Positions 20,734-29,706 of a DNA stretch of 36,993 nucleotides are shown here, in pieces. The notes beneath the pieces were generated by a model. It was given only the letters and a program-made list of their open reading frames with translations. It was not told where the DNA came from and did no database searches. A program made the position numbers and the translations under genes. This DNA comes from Bacteriovorax stolpii (GTDB lineage: Bacteria; Bdellovibrionota; Bacteriovoracia; Bacteriovoracales; Bacteriovoracaceae). The stretch is from NCBI GenBank assembly GCA_945885655.1, contig CAMCZE010000002.1:1-36993 (forward strand), given 5' to 3'. Numbering within the stretch: the stretch's first letter is position 1; each line of letters opens with the position of its first letter.

Positions 20734-23610
20734 CTATTCAATTTGTTGAGTGATTTCCAAATACGACATATTACGACGAAGGTTTTGAATATAGACATTT
20801 TCGTCAGGGGTAGGATGTTCTGTGTTTGATTGTAGATATTTACTGCGCCCCATATAAATGTAGGCCAAATATTCCAGACGGTTTTCACGAGTAATCTGCA
20901 CTTTATCTGCATCATTCTTATTTTTTTCAGCAATAGTTTTCAGCCTAACCATGGCATCGGCCAAATAGGCCATGGTTGCAATCGCTGCATTTTTTGGTTC
21001 ACCTAAATTATCATCTTTAACATCGGGATATTTATTTCTCCATTCTCCCGCAGGTAAAAACTTTATCTGCGTAAATCCACGTGAGTTTTTTTCGTCATAT
21101 TTTTTATCAATAAAAAGATTTGCAATATCTTTATATGTCGATAGAAGCCATTGCGTATTTTCTTTAAGGAAATATTTTTCGCTTCGACCAAAGTCACTTT
21201 CGTTTCCCATAACAGCGTAGGCCATCATCGCGAGGTCATTATAATCATCATTATCCAAAGATAAGGCCTTCATTAAAGTTGATTTTTCTGATACTAATGT
21301 GTTTACAAAGATTTCAGAATCTTTCGTTTTTCCCTGTGGATTAGTAATCTTTATCTGAATCGGTCTAGAAGATTTAGTTGAATTAAAATTATACAATCCT
21401 AAATCTTTAATTGGCACAGGATTCTCTGAAAAGAGATTAATCTGTCCATTCTTTAAAACAAAATGATTCCCCTCTTCTTCTGGCAAAACATAGACCTTAC
21501 AAGCTGGACCCATCCATTTTTTGATAGTTTCAAAATCTTTTTCTTTAAGATTTACACATCCTCCAGTGACTCTTCTATCTGCAGGGTTTCCGGTTCCAAA
21601 ACGTTTGTATCGTTCGGGGAGATTGGTAGGAACTTGATGAATAGCAAAAACAATATCTTTACTTGTCTGGGTAGAAAGTGAAAAAAGATTATTGTTAAAA
21701 TTCTCTTTATAATAATCATTGTTGTTTTTGAGTTGATCAACGGTAAAAACACCAGCGCCTGTCGTTTTGTTAGATAATTTCTCAAAGTCTGTTGCTTTGG
21801 TGAATCTTGTTCGTTGATCCGAAATTCGAGAGCCCACCAAAACTTCTGTTTCAAAAACTTGTATTCCATTTAATGCATACACTTTAAGACTAGCAAGTCT
21901 TTTACTTACTACAATATAGTGGCCACAGTCCTTGCTTGGAAAGTCACGGTGATAATTTAAAATAATTTCTTCATCTGAAAGATACTGGTATGATTTACGA
22001 CGATTTTTTTCTACCTTCACGTCCTGAGCTGCAGGTTGACGACTAAATGGTGATGATGGATTTTTACCAGTAATTGAATCGTAGGTTTGATTTTCAAAAG
22101 TATAATATGGAAAACTATTTCTAATCGCATTGGCCCTCACAAGAAGGATCGCAGGGTTTTCAGATTTCAAATCCTCGGCCAGAATATCCATGCCTTTTTT
22201 TCTCATCTCCATAACAATGATAGTTGCCGGATTTTGATTCATTCCTTGCAAATTATATAATTGTCCTTTATGAACAAACGTCTCGTCTCCATTAAGCATG
22301 GCCTTTACTTGAGAATTTAAATAATCTTCATCATCAGAAGTTATATAAGATCTGTAAAGGGCCCTGCGGGCAGGAGGAAGAAGATTCAAAGCATCTTCAA
22401 TAACAATAACTTCACCTGTACTTCGTTTATAAAGCTTACCCTTATTTTCAAAAATCTTATCTTCACTCATTATGGCCGATGCCATCTTTTGTTGAAATTC
22501 TAAGTCTTGTTTTTCTATATTTTCGAGTAAGCCTGCTTTTTGTTCCCGTTTAATAATTTTCAGAGGATCTTGAATCATGAGACCAACATCAGAAACATAG
22601 ATATTATGAGACTGCTCAAGATCTGCACGCTTTTGTCCTGCTGGTCGTGATGGAGATGAAACATGAACTGGATTTTTCTGAGCATCCATAAATATTATTT
22701 TACTTGTAGATGCACTCACCTTGGTAGAAGTACCCGTTTTATTTCTTGGTTTTTTTGTATGTTTCACTTTAAGCCATAAATCCCCATATGAGAGATCTTC
22801 AAATAACTCATCATCTGTATGAAGTTTTTTTGTAATACTCTCCCAAAGCACATTCTGAATGTCGTTATTTTTCATAAATAGCTCTGACATAGACATATCA
22901 CTCGGATCACAGATCTCATCATTTTGGCAGGCCTGTGGTACGTTCATCGTATCAAAAAAATCATTCATTTTATTTTGTAGATCACTCATTATCTGATCCA
23001 GACCACTAAGCTTCATATCGATATTAAGTTCTCTTTTATTTTTAGTGTGAGGTATTCCATAATCGTGATTGATCATCTTTACAAAGTTCATAACACCTTG
23101 AGGGCCATCGGTCGTGAACATGCGGTGATCATACACGCCATTTTTTTTTGTTGCTTTTTCTTTCTTCGCAATTACGGCCAGAAGTTTTAAATCTGAAGCA
23201 TTCAGCTGGAATGGTTTCGATTCTTCTCCAAATTCTTTAATGAGAATATTTTGAAGATATGGAGCAATCTCGGCCAGGGTGGAACGAGACAGTGGTTGAG
23301 CTTCAAAAGCTTTGCGGGCCTTGATAAACTCTGGTTTACTTGAGGTATATTTCTGATTAAGAAGATCTAGAATGGTCTTTTCAATTGTCTTAACTTTATT
23401 ATGTTGGTCTTCTTTTTGGGCCTTAAGATATGTCCATGCAAGACGATGAAGGGTGATGTCAGATTGAAGTTTAAGAAATTCCCCGGCTTCTTTTTTATCT
23501 ACATCCGTAGCAAATAATACTTTCAGTGCATCCAGGCAGCTCCGCGAAGTGCCAAAAACACTTAGAGAAATAAGTCCGCTTATGAAAAAGACCAGAATTT
23601 TTTTTATCAT
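20734..23610 (-). CDS. Exported L,D-transpeptidase (YkuD) fused to a lysozyme-like domain
   Basis: The 958-residue protein has a Sec signal (about 20 residues) and a long, mostly helical and partly low-complexity region (to about 560) that I do not recognise. A YkuD domain follows at about 565-725: HYIVVSKRLASLKVY, G-V-F-T-V, H658 in FAIHQVP and catalytic C685 in VTGGCVNL. The residue after CV is N, where most L,D-transpeptidases have R. The C-terminal part (about 790-930) resembles a lytic transglycosylase: E804 in MGNESDFGR, SRGFTQIK at 843, ATMAYLADAM and LAYIYMG. One protein could thus both crosslink or tag and cleave peptidoglycan. The ribosome site (AAGG) is only 1-2 nt from the ATG. 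It follows yejE by 45 bp. Confidence 0.82.
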   Translation of the reverse strand: MIKKILVFFISGLISLSVFGTSRSCLDALKVLFATDVDKKEAGEFLKLQSDITLHRLAWTYLKAQKEDQHNKVKTIEKTILDLLNQKYTSSKPEFIKARKAFEAQPLSRSTLAEIAPYLQNILIKEFGEESKPFQLNASDLKLLAVIAKKEKATKKNGVYDHRMFTTDGPQGVMNFVKMINHDYGIPHTKNKRELNIDMKLSGLDQIMSDLQNKMNDFFDTMNVPQACQNDEICDPSDMSMSELFMKNNDIQNVLWESITKKLHTDDELFEDLSYGDLWLKVKHTKKPRNKTGTSTKVSASTSKIIFMDAQKNPVHVSSPSRPAGQKRADLEQSHNIYVSDVGLMIQDPLKIIKREQKAGLLENIEKQDLEFQQKMASAIMSEDKIFENKGKLYKRSTGEVIVIEDALNLLPPARRALYRSYITSDDEDYLNSQVKAMLNGDETFVHKGQLYNLQGMNQNPATIIVMEMRKKGMDILAEDLKSENPAILLVRANAIRNSFPYYTFENQTYDSITGKNPSSPFSRQPAAQDVKVEKNRRKSYQYLSDEEIILNYHRDFPSKDCGHYIVVSKRLASLKVYALNGIQVFETEVLVGSRISDQRTRFTKATDFEKLSNKTTGAGVFTVDQLKNNNDYYKENFNNNLFSLSTQTSKDIVFAIHQVPTNLPERYKRFGTGNPADRRVTGGCVNLKEKDFETIKKWMGPACKVYVLPEEEGNHFVLKNGQINLFSENPVPIKDLGLYNFNSTKSSRPIQIKITNPQGKTKDSEIFVNTLVSEKSTLMKALSLDNDDYNDLAMMAYAVMGNESDFGRSEKYFLKENTQWLLSTYKDIANLFIDKKYDEKNSRGFTQIKFLPAGEWRNKYPDVKDDNLGEPKNAAIATMAYLADAMVRLKTIAEKNKNDADKVQITRENRLEYLAYIYMGRSKYLQSNTEHPTPDENVYIQNLRRNMSYLEITQQIE

Positions 23611-23655
23611 ACCTTAGTCAGCTTGTCGGATAGGACGGCCAAAAACTTTAATTTC

Positions 23656-24672
23656 TTAGTCCTTAGGATCCATAGCATCCCGGACACCCTCTCCTATGAG
23701 AGAGAGCATAGTAAGGGTAAAAAAGAGTGCTAATGAAGGGTATACAGCTAACCACCAACCCTCAGTAAAATGCTTTTGGGCCTGATTAAGAAGCTCACCC
23801 CAACTTGGCGTTGGGGGAGTTAAACCAAAACCCAAATAATCTAAGCTGGCCAAACTGACCACGTTTCCCGCAATCACAAAAGGTGAAAAAGTTATGATGG
23901 GAGACAAAGAATTAGGTAAAAGATGTTTAAAAAAAATTCGAATATTTCCTGCACCTAAGGCCCGGGCCGCTTCAACGAATTCTTTTTTTCTATTTTTAAG
24001 ATACTCACCCCTTACATAATAACTGATGCTTATCCAGCCAAAGAGACTAGAAAGAAGAACCAATAAAAGAAGGGTCGGTTTAAAAATAGAAATAATGATA
24101 ATAAGAAGAAAAAACTGAGGAACAGTGGAAAGTACCTCAACGACTCGTTGACCCCAAAAGTCAGTTCGGCCTCCAAAATATCCCATGACTCCACCTAACA
24201 AGGTTCCAACAACAAATGTCAGAACCCAAACAAGAAATGAAAAAGTGATGGAGTACCTAAGTCCATAAAGAAGACGAGTAAGTATGTCTCGCCCCCTATC
24301 ATCAGTTCCCATCCAGTTCTCAGAACTTGGCGCAGAAGGATATGCATCTACTTCATGATTTGATTCAAATGGATCCCATTGAATAACTGGCCAAATAATA
24401 GTGTCGCCTTCGTCTAGTTCCAACTCTCTGTAGTTCATAACCATGGCATTTTGAACGCCGAAAAGGCTCGGATGATAATCTACCAAGACAGGAAAATATG
24501 TATGATTATCGTATCTTAAATAAAGAGGTTTGCTATTGGCCCAAAATTCAGCAGAAAAACTGAAAATACAAGAAATGCCAACAAGCCAACATGAAATCAC
24601 GGCCAATCGTCTGGCCTTAAAACGACGCCATTTTTTTAATGTCTCATCATTACGAATTAATTTTTCAATCAT
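23656..24672 (-). CDS. yejE: Peptide ABC transporter permease, YejE/OppC type
   Basis: The 338-residue inner-membrane protein has an N-terminal helix, a long periplasmic loop with IQWDPFESN and NWMGTDDRGRDI, then five helices with the permease EAA loop EAARALGAGNIRIF. The loop sequence and size are typical of YejE, the second permease of the Yej (microcin C/oligopeptide) importer, rather than of OppC. It overlaps yejB by 4 bp. Yej operons normally continue with the ATPase gene yejF, but here the next gene is the L,D-transpeptidase, so the ATPase must come from elsewhere. Confidence 0.88.
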   Translation of the reverse strand: MIEKLIRNDETLKKWRRFKARRLAVISCWLVGISCIFSFSAEFWANSKPLYLRYDNHTYFPVLVDYHPSLFGVQNAMVMNYRELELDEGDTIIWPVIQWDPFESNHEVDAYPSAPSSENWMGTDDRGRDILTRLLYGLRYSITFSFLVWVLTFVVGTLLGGVMGYFGGRTDFWGQRVVEVLSTVPQFFLLIIIISIFKPTLLLLVLLSSLFGWISISYYVRGEYLKNRKKEFVEAARALGAGNIRIFFKHLLPNSLSPIITFSPFVIAGNVVSLASLDYLGFGLTPPTPSWGELLNQAQKHFTEGWWLAVYPSLALFFTLTMLSLIGEGVRDAMDPKD

Positions 24673-25697
24673 GTGAAATCAATCCTTGGATCAACGAGGA
24701 CATAAGCAAAATCGGAAAGAATATTGCCCACTAAAAAAAGAGCACTTTGAATAAAAACAAGACCCATAATCACATTATAGTCTCGAGAAAGAATGCTTTT
24801 GTAACTTAAAAGACCGATTCCATCGAGTTGGAAGATTGTTTCAAGGAGAAGAGATCCAGCAAAAAAAACAGTTAAAAATCCACCCAGACCAGTCACTATT
24901 GGAATGAGGGCATTTCTTAAAGCATGTTTCATATAAATAACTTTTTCATCCAGGCCCTTGGCACGTGCAGTGCGAATATAATCTTTTTTGATCTCCTCAA
25001 TCAATGAGTTTTTCATAAGAACAGTGAGACTCGTAAAAGACCCAATCGTGTAACAGATTAATGGTAAAGTAAAATGATGAACTCGATCGATAAATTGTTC
25101 CCAACCATTGAGATCATCAAAATATTCAGACTGAAGTCCACCTACTGGAAAAATCTCTAAAAAACTTCCACCTGACAACATCACGATAAGAAGGATTGCA
25201 AGCATGAACGATGGAATAGAATAAAAAACAAAAAGAATGATACTTGATGAAATATCAAAAAAACTACCATGCTTAATGGCCTTCATTATTCCTAAGGGAA
25301 TGGAAATGAGATAACTCAAGAACAAAGAAATAATACCAAACTGTAACGAGACAGGAAATTTACTTACAATCACATCCACCACAGGCTCTTCATAAGTAAA
25401 ACTCTCACCAAAGTTTAAAGTGACAATATTTTTAAGCCAAAGGATGTAGCGCTCATGCATTGGTTTATCAAAACCATATTGTTTTTTTAGAGCTTCCATA
25501 ACTTCGTCTGAAACCCCTTGGGATCCCCCACGCTGAGTACTTGCCCCCCCTCCATCTCCTCCGGAAAATCGGATCTGTTGAAGTCTTTGCTCAATGGGCC
25601 CACCAGGGGCCATATTGATAATGACAAAAACAACAACCGTCACGCCTAAAAGAGTGGGAATAAGGATAGCTAAACGTCTTAAAAAATACTTCAACAT
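24669..25697 (-). CDS. yejB: Peptide ABC transporter permease, YejB/OppB type
   Basis: The 342-residue protein begins with the OppB/YejB helix MLKYFLRRLAILIPTLLGVT and VVFVIINMAPGGP, followed by a glycine-rich insert (about residues 45-62) characteristic of YejB. It has six predicted helices and an EAA-type loop in RTARAKGLDEKVIYMKHALRNA. With YejE it forms the membrane channel for peptides delivered by the lipoprotein encoded just upstream, from which it is separated by one base. Confidence 0.9.
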   Translation of the reverse strand: MLKYFLRRLAILIPTLLGVTVVVFVIINMAPGGPIEQRLQQIRFSGGDGGGASTQRGGSQGVSDEVMEALKKQYGFDKPMHERYILWLKNIVTLNFGESFTYEEPVVDVIVSKFPVSLQFGIISLFLSYLISIPLGIMKAIKHGSFFDISSSIILFVFYSIPSFMLAILLIVMLSGGSFLEIFPVGGLQSEYFDDLNGWEQFIDRVHHFTLPLICYTIGSFTSLTVLMKNSLIEEIKKDYIRTARAKGLDEKVIYMKHALRNALIPIVTGLGGFLTVFFAGSLLLETIFQLDGIGLLSYKSILSRDYNVIMGLVFIQSALFLVGNILSDFAYVLVDPRIDFT

Positions 25698-25698
25698 A

Positions 25699-27309
25699 TT
25701 ATTCTAACTTCCAGTACATGGTTCCAATATCATAAACGTAGGTGTCTTTGACTTTTTTGACTCTTTTACTATGAGCATAAAGTGAGTACTTGCTGTTAAA
25801 CCAAAAGACATATGGATAGTCTGCCGAAATGATCTCATGAACTTTATTAAGAAGTGGAATTCGTTTTTCTTTTTCATAGATCTTACGAGAATCATCAATC
25901 AAACGGTCAACCTGAGGATTTGAATAACTGATGAAGTTTGATCCTGCTCCTTGTATAGAACTGGTATGCCAAATTTGTTTTGGATCCCAATCAACACTCC
26001 CCCCTCCCCATGCTAATCGGACAGCTTCAAAATTCTTTTCATCAAGAAGCTTAATAAATGAGTTCCACTCAATATTTTTAATATTAAATTCCACTCCAAC
26101 CTTACGAGCATCTTCTTTATAGATCGTAAGATATTTCATCTTTTCTTGAGTAGGCTCAAGAATCGTAATAGATAGTTTTGTTAATTTCCCTGAGATTTTT
26201 TTGTCTAATATCCCATCTTTATCAGAATCCTTCCACCCGGAATCATGAAGTAGCTTAAGAGCTTCCTGAGGATTGAATCCTAATACAGGCACGGACTGAG
26301 AAGCATAATCAGACTGAATATAAATGGGACCAGTGGCATTTTCAGATAAGTTATACTCAAACTTATCTAACATCAGTGGTCGATTAAAAAGCATGCCTAG
26401 TGCTTTACGAACATTCCGATCTTTTAAAATTTTGTGTTTAAAATTCCAAGCAATGAAATTATATCCTGTCGGTGTTTTGTTTACTGTTTTAACTTTAACG
26501 ATCTTATCATCCCATATCTTTCCAACAGTCTTTTTCACAAAACCATCTGCTCTTAAAGATAAAAAATCGATATCGCCTTTTTTCAAAAGCTCTAAAGAAA
26601 CATTTTCTTCAGAAGCAAACCGTAGGACAACTTTAGGAATTACGAAAGCATCTTTTTCTGTTTCGGCTCCATTACCCCACCAGTCTTTATTTTTGGTCAG
26701 GATAATTTTCTGACCTTTGTCATATTTAGTGAATACATAGGGACCAGTCCCTATCAATATTTTACCAAACTCTTTTTTGTTTTCTACTTTTGAATAAAAA
26801 TGTTTTGGAAGAACTTTAAGTGTTGCGCACACATCAAAGTTTTGAAAATAATCATCTTTTACAATAAATCTCACTGTGTATTTATCAAGAATCTGTACCT
26901 CTTTAATTGACTCATAAAATGGACGGTACTGAACTGCTTTAAAATCGTCCGTGAAAATCACATCATAAGAATACTTCACATCTTCAGAAGTGAATTCAAT
27001 TCCATCATGCCACTTCACTCCTTGGCGTAGTTTAAAATCAAAAACACGTTTATCCTTCGACATTGTCCATCCAGTAGCAAGCGCAGGTTTCCAAGCAAAT
27101 GTATCTGGATCATTACTTAAGAGACCTTCAACGACATAGGCATGGACTTGTGGTGTGTAACCATCAGAACTTGATAATGGACTGAGTGTCGTAGGCTCAC
27201 CTCCAATATTGAGATAAATTGTGGTGTTTGATTTTTTATTTTTACCCTGACAGGCCATAAGGGCCAACAAAGAAACAAATAAAAATAACTTTACGTATGC
27301 AAAGGACAT
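25699..27309 (-). CDS. yejA: Peptide-binding lipoprotein of the Yej-type importer
   Basis: The 536-residue SBP_bac_5 family protein starts with a lipoprotein signal ending in LMA-C20. Family motifs include EPTTLSPLSS near the N-terminus, VKWHDGIEFTSEDVKYSYD, GTGPYVF and, in the second half, RKALGMLFNRP. It captures peptides in the periplasm for YejBE. Yej-type binding proteins are known for microcin C and, in alpha-proteobacteria, murein peptides; which applies here is not shown. Position directly ahead of yejB, and two genes from an L,D-transpeptidase, favours a murein or prey-peptide substrate (inference). Confidence 0.88.
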   Translation of the reverse strand: MSFAYVKLFLFVSLLALMACQGKNKKSNTTIYLNIGGEPTTLSPLSSSDGYTPQVHAYVVEGLLSNDPDTFAWKPALATGWTMSKDKRVFDFKLRQGVKWHDGIEFTSEDVKYSYDVIFTDDFKAVQYRPFYESIKEVQILDKYTVRFIVKDDYFQNFDVCATLKVLPKHFYSKVENKKEFGKILIGTGPYVFTKYDKGQKIILTKNKDWWGNGAETEKDAFVIPKVVLRFASEENVSLELLKKGDIDFLSLRADGFVKKTVGKIWDDKIVKVKTVNKTPTGYNFIAWNFKHKILKDRNVRKALGMLFNRPLMLDKFEYNLSENATGPIYIQSDYASQSVPVLGFNPQEALKLLHDSGWKDSDKDGILDKKISGKLTKLSITILEPTQEKMKYLTIYKEDARKVGVEFNIKNIEWNSFIKLLDEKNFEAVRLAWGGGSVDWDPKQIWHTSSIQGAGSNFISYSNPQVDRLIDDSRKIYEKEKRIPLLNKVHEIISADYPYVFWFNSKYSLYAHSKRVKKVKDTYVYDIGTMYWKLE

Positions 27310-27328
27310 GGAATCTCCTTAAAAGTTC

Positions 27329-28030
27329 TTATTTCTTTATATACAAAGCTGGATCAAGTGACCACCGATCAATTTTAAGATTGTGATCTTCAATTCGATA
27401 CGACTCCAGTTTACTGTCAATTTCATTAAGACGAGCTTCCGAATTTTTAAACTCAGTAAATGATCGCGACTTATCTTCCTCAAGAGATGCTAACTCTTTT
27501 TGCCATTCAATTTCCAATTTTTGCCTAAGGATTTCATAGCGTTTATTAACTGTATCCACTTTTTCTATATGTCCTTCAAGCTCTATCTGGTGACGATGTT
27601 TTTTTGATGTCATGGCCAATCTTTTTTTAAGTAAAATTTCGATCAACTCTTTTGCGACCTTGATAGTCTGTTTAAGGTCAGTACTTTCAAAATGCATATA
27701 CGTTCCTGTTGTATAATGCAGACGCAAAATACAACGGTCATAGTCCGGAACTTTGAACAGAAGGTAATCGTTTGTCCGGCCTTCAACCACGGCCAAACAA
27801 CGCTGATCAGGATAGGTCTCATTCCAAAACTCAACTCTATCCTTACGGTTTAAAAATTTAATATTGGCAAAATCGGTACGAATTCTTATGAGTCTGGCCT
27901 CAGGATTGATTCGAGAAATCGTGCCACCAAAACGTAAGTTTTCTACCTCTTCAGTTGAAACCGGAACAAGTGGTTGTGCCATAATATTGGTAAAAGCAAA
28001 TAAAAATAAAAATCCCAAGTGTTTAAGCAT
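27329..28030 (-). CDS. Exported protein of unknown function with a coiled-coil end
   Basis: The 233-residue product has a Sec signal (MLKHLGFLFLFAFTNIMA) and then a beta-rich domain (FGGTISRINPEARLIRIRTD, NIKFLNRKDRVEFW) that looks like a small OB- or KOW-like barrel. From about residue 118 it is helical, charged and heptad-like, suggesting a coiled coil. No enzyme motif is present. It lies 19 bp before yejA and 35 bp after the methyltransferase-like gene, so it belongs to the same transcription unit and probably to the same envelope process. Confidence 0.65.
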   Translation of the reverse strand: MLKHLGFLFLFAFTNIMAQPLVPVSTEEVENLRFGGTISRINPEARLIRIRTDFANIKFLNRKDRVEFWNETYPDQRCLAVVEGRTNDYLLFKVPDYDRCILRLHYTTGTYMHFESTDLKQTIKVAKELIEILLKKRLAMTSKKHRHQIELEGHIEKVDTVNKRYEILRQKLEIEWQKELASLEEDKSRSFTEFKNSEARLNEIDSKLESYRIEDHNLKIDRWSLDPALYIKK

Positions 28031-28065
28031 GATTTTAATTATGCCATGGCCCAGATTTTTTTGGT

Positions 28066-28740
28066 TTACTCTTTTTTAAGGATAATACTTGATCGGAACT
28101 CTTTTTCATGAAGAGGTTCTTCGTATTTTAAGATACGCATGCTCGGGAAAAGCCTAAGAAGTTCTTGTTCTCTAAGATAACTATCCTCTGAGAGAGGATC
28201 TCGTCTGCGATTGGCCTTTTCTTTAACAGTATGGCCTTCATAAATGATAATACCACCTGGCCTTAGCCAACCCTTCATTCGCTCTACTAATGAACGGTCC
28301 ACATAATAAAAACAAATAATGGCATCATAGGATTGAGGTTGAATCTTATAGTCTTTTAAAGAGGCCACAACCCCTTTGATTTTGACATTGAATTCCTGGG
28401 CCAAAAGATAGGCTTTTTTCACTGCAACTGAACTGATATCAATTCCAGTAACTTTATAACCTTTTTGGGCAAGAAATACGGCGTTACGTCCTTCACCCAT
28501 TCCCATATCAAGTACAGTTCCTTCAAAGGGAATGAAATGGTAATTTTCGGCCAAAAATGGCGCTGGAGACTTACCATAAATAAATGTCGGGCGGTTGTAA
28601 CGTTCATCCCATTGGCTTTTGGAATCTTGTGGCGTCTTAATACCTGTAAGCTGCTGAAAACGACTTCCCGAAATAGGATCACGCGACCAAGTTATCGTCG
28701 GTGAAGTCATGATAAAGATTAAAAAATAAAGAATTTTCAT
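28066..28740 (-). CDS. SAM methyltransferase-like protein with a signal peptide
   Basis: The 224-residue protein has a class I methyltransferase domain of the TehB-like/methyltransf_25 type: WDERYN (44-48), motif I VLDMGMGEGRNA from residue 76, GIDIS, and later GWLRPGGIIIYEGH. Unusually it begins with a hydrophobic segment, MKILYFLIFIMTSPTITWS, that looks like a Sec signal or an anchor. The domain itself appears complete, so the extension is not a mis-chosen start. The start overlaps the preceding stop by 4 bp (ATGA). S-adenosylmethionine is cytoplasmic, so either the helix is an uncleaved anchor with the domain inside or the fold is reused for binding. Confidence 0.72.
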   Translation of the reverse strand: MKILYFLIFIMTSPTITWSRDPISGSRFQQLTGIKTPQDSKSQWDERYNRPTFIYGKSPAPFLAENYHFIPFEGTVLDMGMGEGRNAVFLAQKGYKVTGIDISSVAVKKAYLLAQEFNVKIKGVVASLKDYKIQPQSYDAIICFYYVDRSLVERMKGWLRPGGIIIYEGHTVKEKANRRRDPLSEDSYLREQELLRLFPSMRILKYEEPLHEKEFRSSIILKKE

Positions 28741-29216
28741 GTCTCTTGAGGGGTACCATCTTTAAACGATTCTGAAAAGTCTTGCTCGTTAGATTGGTCA
28801 ATAAATAATGGTTTTTCTTCTATCATCATATCAGCATCTATTCCAAGCTCGGCATCTAAGAAGAGGTTTAGTGTTGCATGAAGTTTTCCAAGTTTTGCAA
28901 TTTTTCGATCAATGTAATCTTCTACGGTATTTGGCATATCCTCAGTGTGATAAAAATACCAACTCATCTCCTCTACCGTTGTATAAAATTGATCCAGCGT
29001 CGTAATAAGGTCGGTGCTACACCGAGAAAGATCCATGATTGTCGTTGCCTGGTAACGATTATGAAAAATTAACGGGAAATGCTCACGAGTTCTTCTAAGA
29101 GCAAAAATTTCTAAATATTCTGACTTGCGGGTTTTAATCCTGTCATAAACATTATTCGCATCTACTTTGAGTAGCATGAGCACTCTTTGAGTCATCTCAT
29201 CATTTTTACTTTTCAA
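28737..29216 (-). CDS. Conserved-looking protein of unknown function
   Basis: I do not recognise this 159-residue protein. It is soluble, mainly helical, with a basic N-terminal half (YDRIKTRKSEYLEIFALRRTREHF) and an acidic tail (SNEQDFSESFKDG). No signal peptide, cysteine motif or nucleotide-binding loop is present. It sits 13 bp downstream of the preceding gene and overlaps the methyltransferase-like gene by 4 bp, so it is translated together with that gene. Confidence 0.6.
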   Translation of the reverse strand: MKSKNDEMTQRVLMLLKVDANNVYDRIKTRKSEYLEIFALRRTREHFPLIFHNRYQATTIMDLSRCSTDLITTLDQFYTTVEEMSWYFYHTEDMPNTVEDYIDRKIAKLGKLHATLNLFLDAELGIDADMMIEEKPLFIDQSNEQDFSESFKDGTPQET

Positions 29217-29229
29217 GACTCACTCCCAC

Positions 29230-29700
29230 TCAAATTGAGATCCCTTTCACTCCAGCACGTTTTCCCCCCGGCCACCTTTTATCAATACTCATCTGAGTAA
29301 TGTGATGTCGAGCAAGTCGTTGCACAAATCGACTGGGATCAATTGGATATTTTAAAAATATATAATTTTTCAAACTGAAAAATTGTTTCGAATCATTAAG
29401 CTTGGAAAAACTTGAAAGATGAATGTAAGTCAAACGTGGTGATTTCAGGATGAATTTTAATATATTTCTCACCTTCTCATTGTAGAGCTTATATTCATTT
29501 GTATCCATCGTTGATGTAATGATTGTGATTTGTTCTTGATCTGAGGCAGCAACAAGACTTTGTAATTGATCTATTTTAATAGGAACTAACATAAAACCAA
29601 TCTCTTTAAGGTAACTGTCCAAAACATAAAAGCTCGTAGGCAGCTTCTCACTCAAGGTTAAAAAGAAAAAAAAAGTGGTTGATGTAGCTTCTGTACTCAT
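29230..29700 (-). CDS. Receiver-fold-like protein of unknown function, first gene of the nine-gene run
   Basis: The 156-residue protein alternates strands and helices as receivers do: QITIITSTMD where the phosphoacceptor strand would be, RLTYIHLSSFS for the fourth strand, and YIFLKYPIDPSRFVQRLARH, close to the fifth-strand K-P-x-D pattern. No acidic phosphorylation pocket is evident. It ends with a basic tail (KRWPGGKRAGVKG). The ATG at 29700 has AGG 5 nt upstream. Assignment to the receiver fold is tentative. Confidence 0.55.
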   Translation of the reverse strand: MSTEATSTTFFFFLTLSEKLPTSFYVLDSYLKEIGFMLVPIKIDQLQSLVAASDQEQITIITSTMDTNEYKLYNEKVRNILKFILKSPRLTYIHLSSFSKLNDSKQFFSLKNYIFLKYPIDPSRFVQRLARHHITQMSIDKRWPGGKRAGVKGISI

Positions 29701-29706
29701 ACTTAC

